Source: Flemingiibacterium sp045649205
Lineage (GTDB): Bacteria; Bacillota; Clostridia; Oscillospirales; CAG-272
Length of the DNA stretch: 6,295 nucleotides
Direction: 5' to 3'
Assembly (NCBI GenBank): GCA_045649205.1
Contig: JAZRPJ010000216.1
Location: forward strand, 1-6,295
Shown here: positions 6,081 through 6,295 of the stretch, one piece after another
Numbering within the stretch: the stretch's first letter is position 1
Layout: each line of letters starts with the position of its first letter
The notes under the pieces: model-generated
What the model saw: the letters and a program-made list of their open reading frames with translations, nothing else
The model's database searches: none
Told to the model about the DNA's origin: nothing
Position numbers and translations under genes: made by a program

Positions 6081-6295
6081 TCAATTTGAAGACGTTGACT
6101 TGCCTTTATTTTGCTTTTTTTCGCGGTGTTCCTTGATTTCGCCCAGGATAAAGTACAGGAACATAAGTCCTGCGCCAACGCAGACGAAAATATCGGCAAC
6201 GTTGAAAATCCATTTCCAGAAGGGAATAAAGCGAACATCAATAAAATCCACCACGTTTACAAAAAACACACGGTCAATCATGTTTCCGATACCGC
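6081..6295 (-). CDS. lspA: Lipoprotein signal peptidase (signal peptidase II), C-terminal part
   Basis: The last 70 codons are visible and the 5' end lies beyond the right edge. LspA is an inner-membrane aspartic protease that removes the signal peptide of prolipoproteins after lipid attachment. Both catalytic-Asp motifs are in view: GNMIDR, with Asp at visible residue 7, and FNVAD, with Asp at visible residue 34. The typical VVDFID box lies between them. A final hydrophobic segment follows (IFVCVGAGLMFLYFIL), then a basic cytoplasmic tail rich in Lys and Glu ending KSTSSN. The gene is followed by rluD on the same strand, the usual Firmicutes order, and probably shares a transcript with it unless the intervening hairpin attenuates. 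Nothing about its promoter can be said. Confidence 0.93.
   Translation of the reverse strand, partial: GIGNMIDRVFFVNVVDFIDVRFIPFWKWIFNVADIFVCVGAGLMFLYFILGEIKEHREKKQNKGKSTSSN

Noticed and set aside
6056..6241. Alternative minus-strand frame overlapping lspA
   Set aside because: The adjacent frame carries both LspA catalytic motifs (GNMIDR, FNVAD) and runs cleanly to the window edge.

Overview
The window looks like chromosomal DNA from a low-GC Gram-positive anaerobe, most likely a member of the Clostridia (Bacillota). The evidence is strong AGGAGG-type ribosome binding sites, near-consensus sigma-A promoters in AT-rich intergenic gaps, intrinsic hairpin terminators, and an lspA-rluD gene order like that of Firmicutes. 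Genus cannot be named from the sequence. No mobile element, CRISPR array, tRNA or rRNA was seen.

Layout, left to right. At 1-61 is the 5' end of an unidentified minus-strand gene, with a good promoter at 115-143. Next comes a hairpin at 180-202 that probably terminates the following gene. At 212-2050 (minus) is a 612-aa cytoplasmic protein that resembles six-hairpin ((alpha/alpha)6) glycosidases. A 216-bp divergent regulatory gap follows (2051-2266). It holds a TTGATA-17-TATAAT promoter for the minus gene with an AAACGTTT palindrome, typical of LacI-family operators, between its -35 and -10. It also holds an 8-bp inverted repeat over the predicted transcription start and a weaker plus-strand promoter. 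At 2267-4255 (plus) is a 662-aa fusion of an N-terminal beta-sandwich, a calcineurin-like metallophosphoesterase and a C-terminal PQQ/BamB-type beta-propeller. A hairpin terminator (4276-4317) separates it from convergent genes.

The right third is a minus-strand housekeeping cluster: lspA (partial, running off the right edge), rluD-type pseudouridine synthase, then a Cof-type HAD phosphatase beginning 2 nt after the rluD stop codon.

Two modules are apparent. The left one is an apparently regulated divergent pair, a glycosidase-like protein plus a phosphoesterase-propeller protein, neither with a secretion signal. I infer an intracellular role in catabolism of a glycan or phosphorylated glycoside, but no substrate can be assigned. 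The right one is the common lspA-rluD neighbourhood with an appended HAD gene. The most unusual signal is that two metal-ligand histidines expected in the phosphoesterase are replaced by carboxylates (E91 and D254) while the other core ligands are kept.
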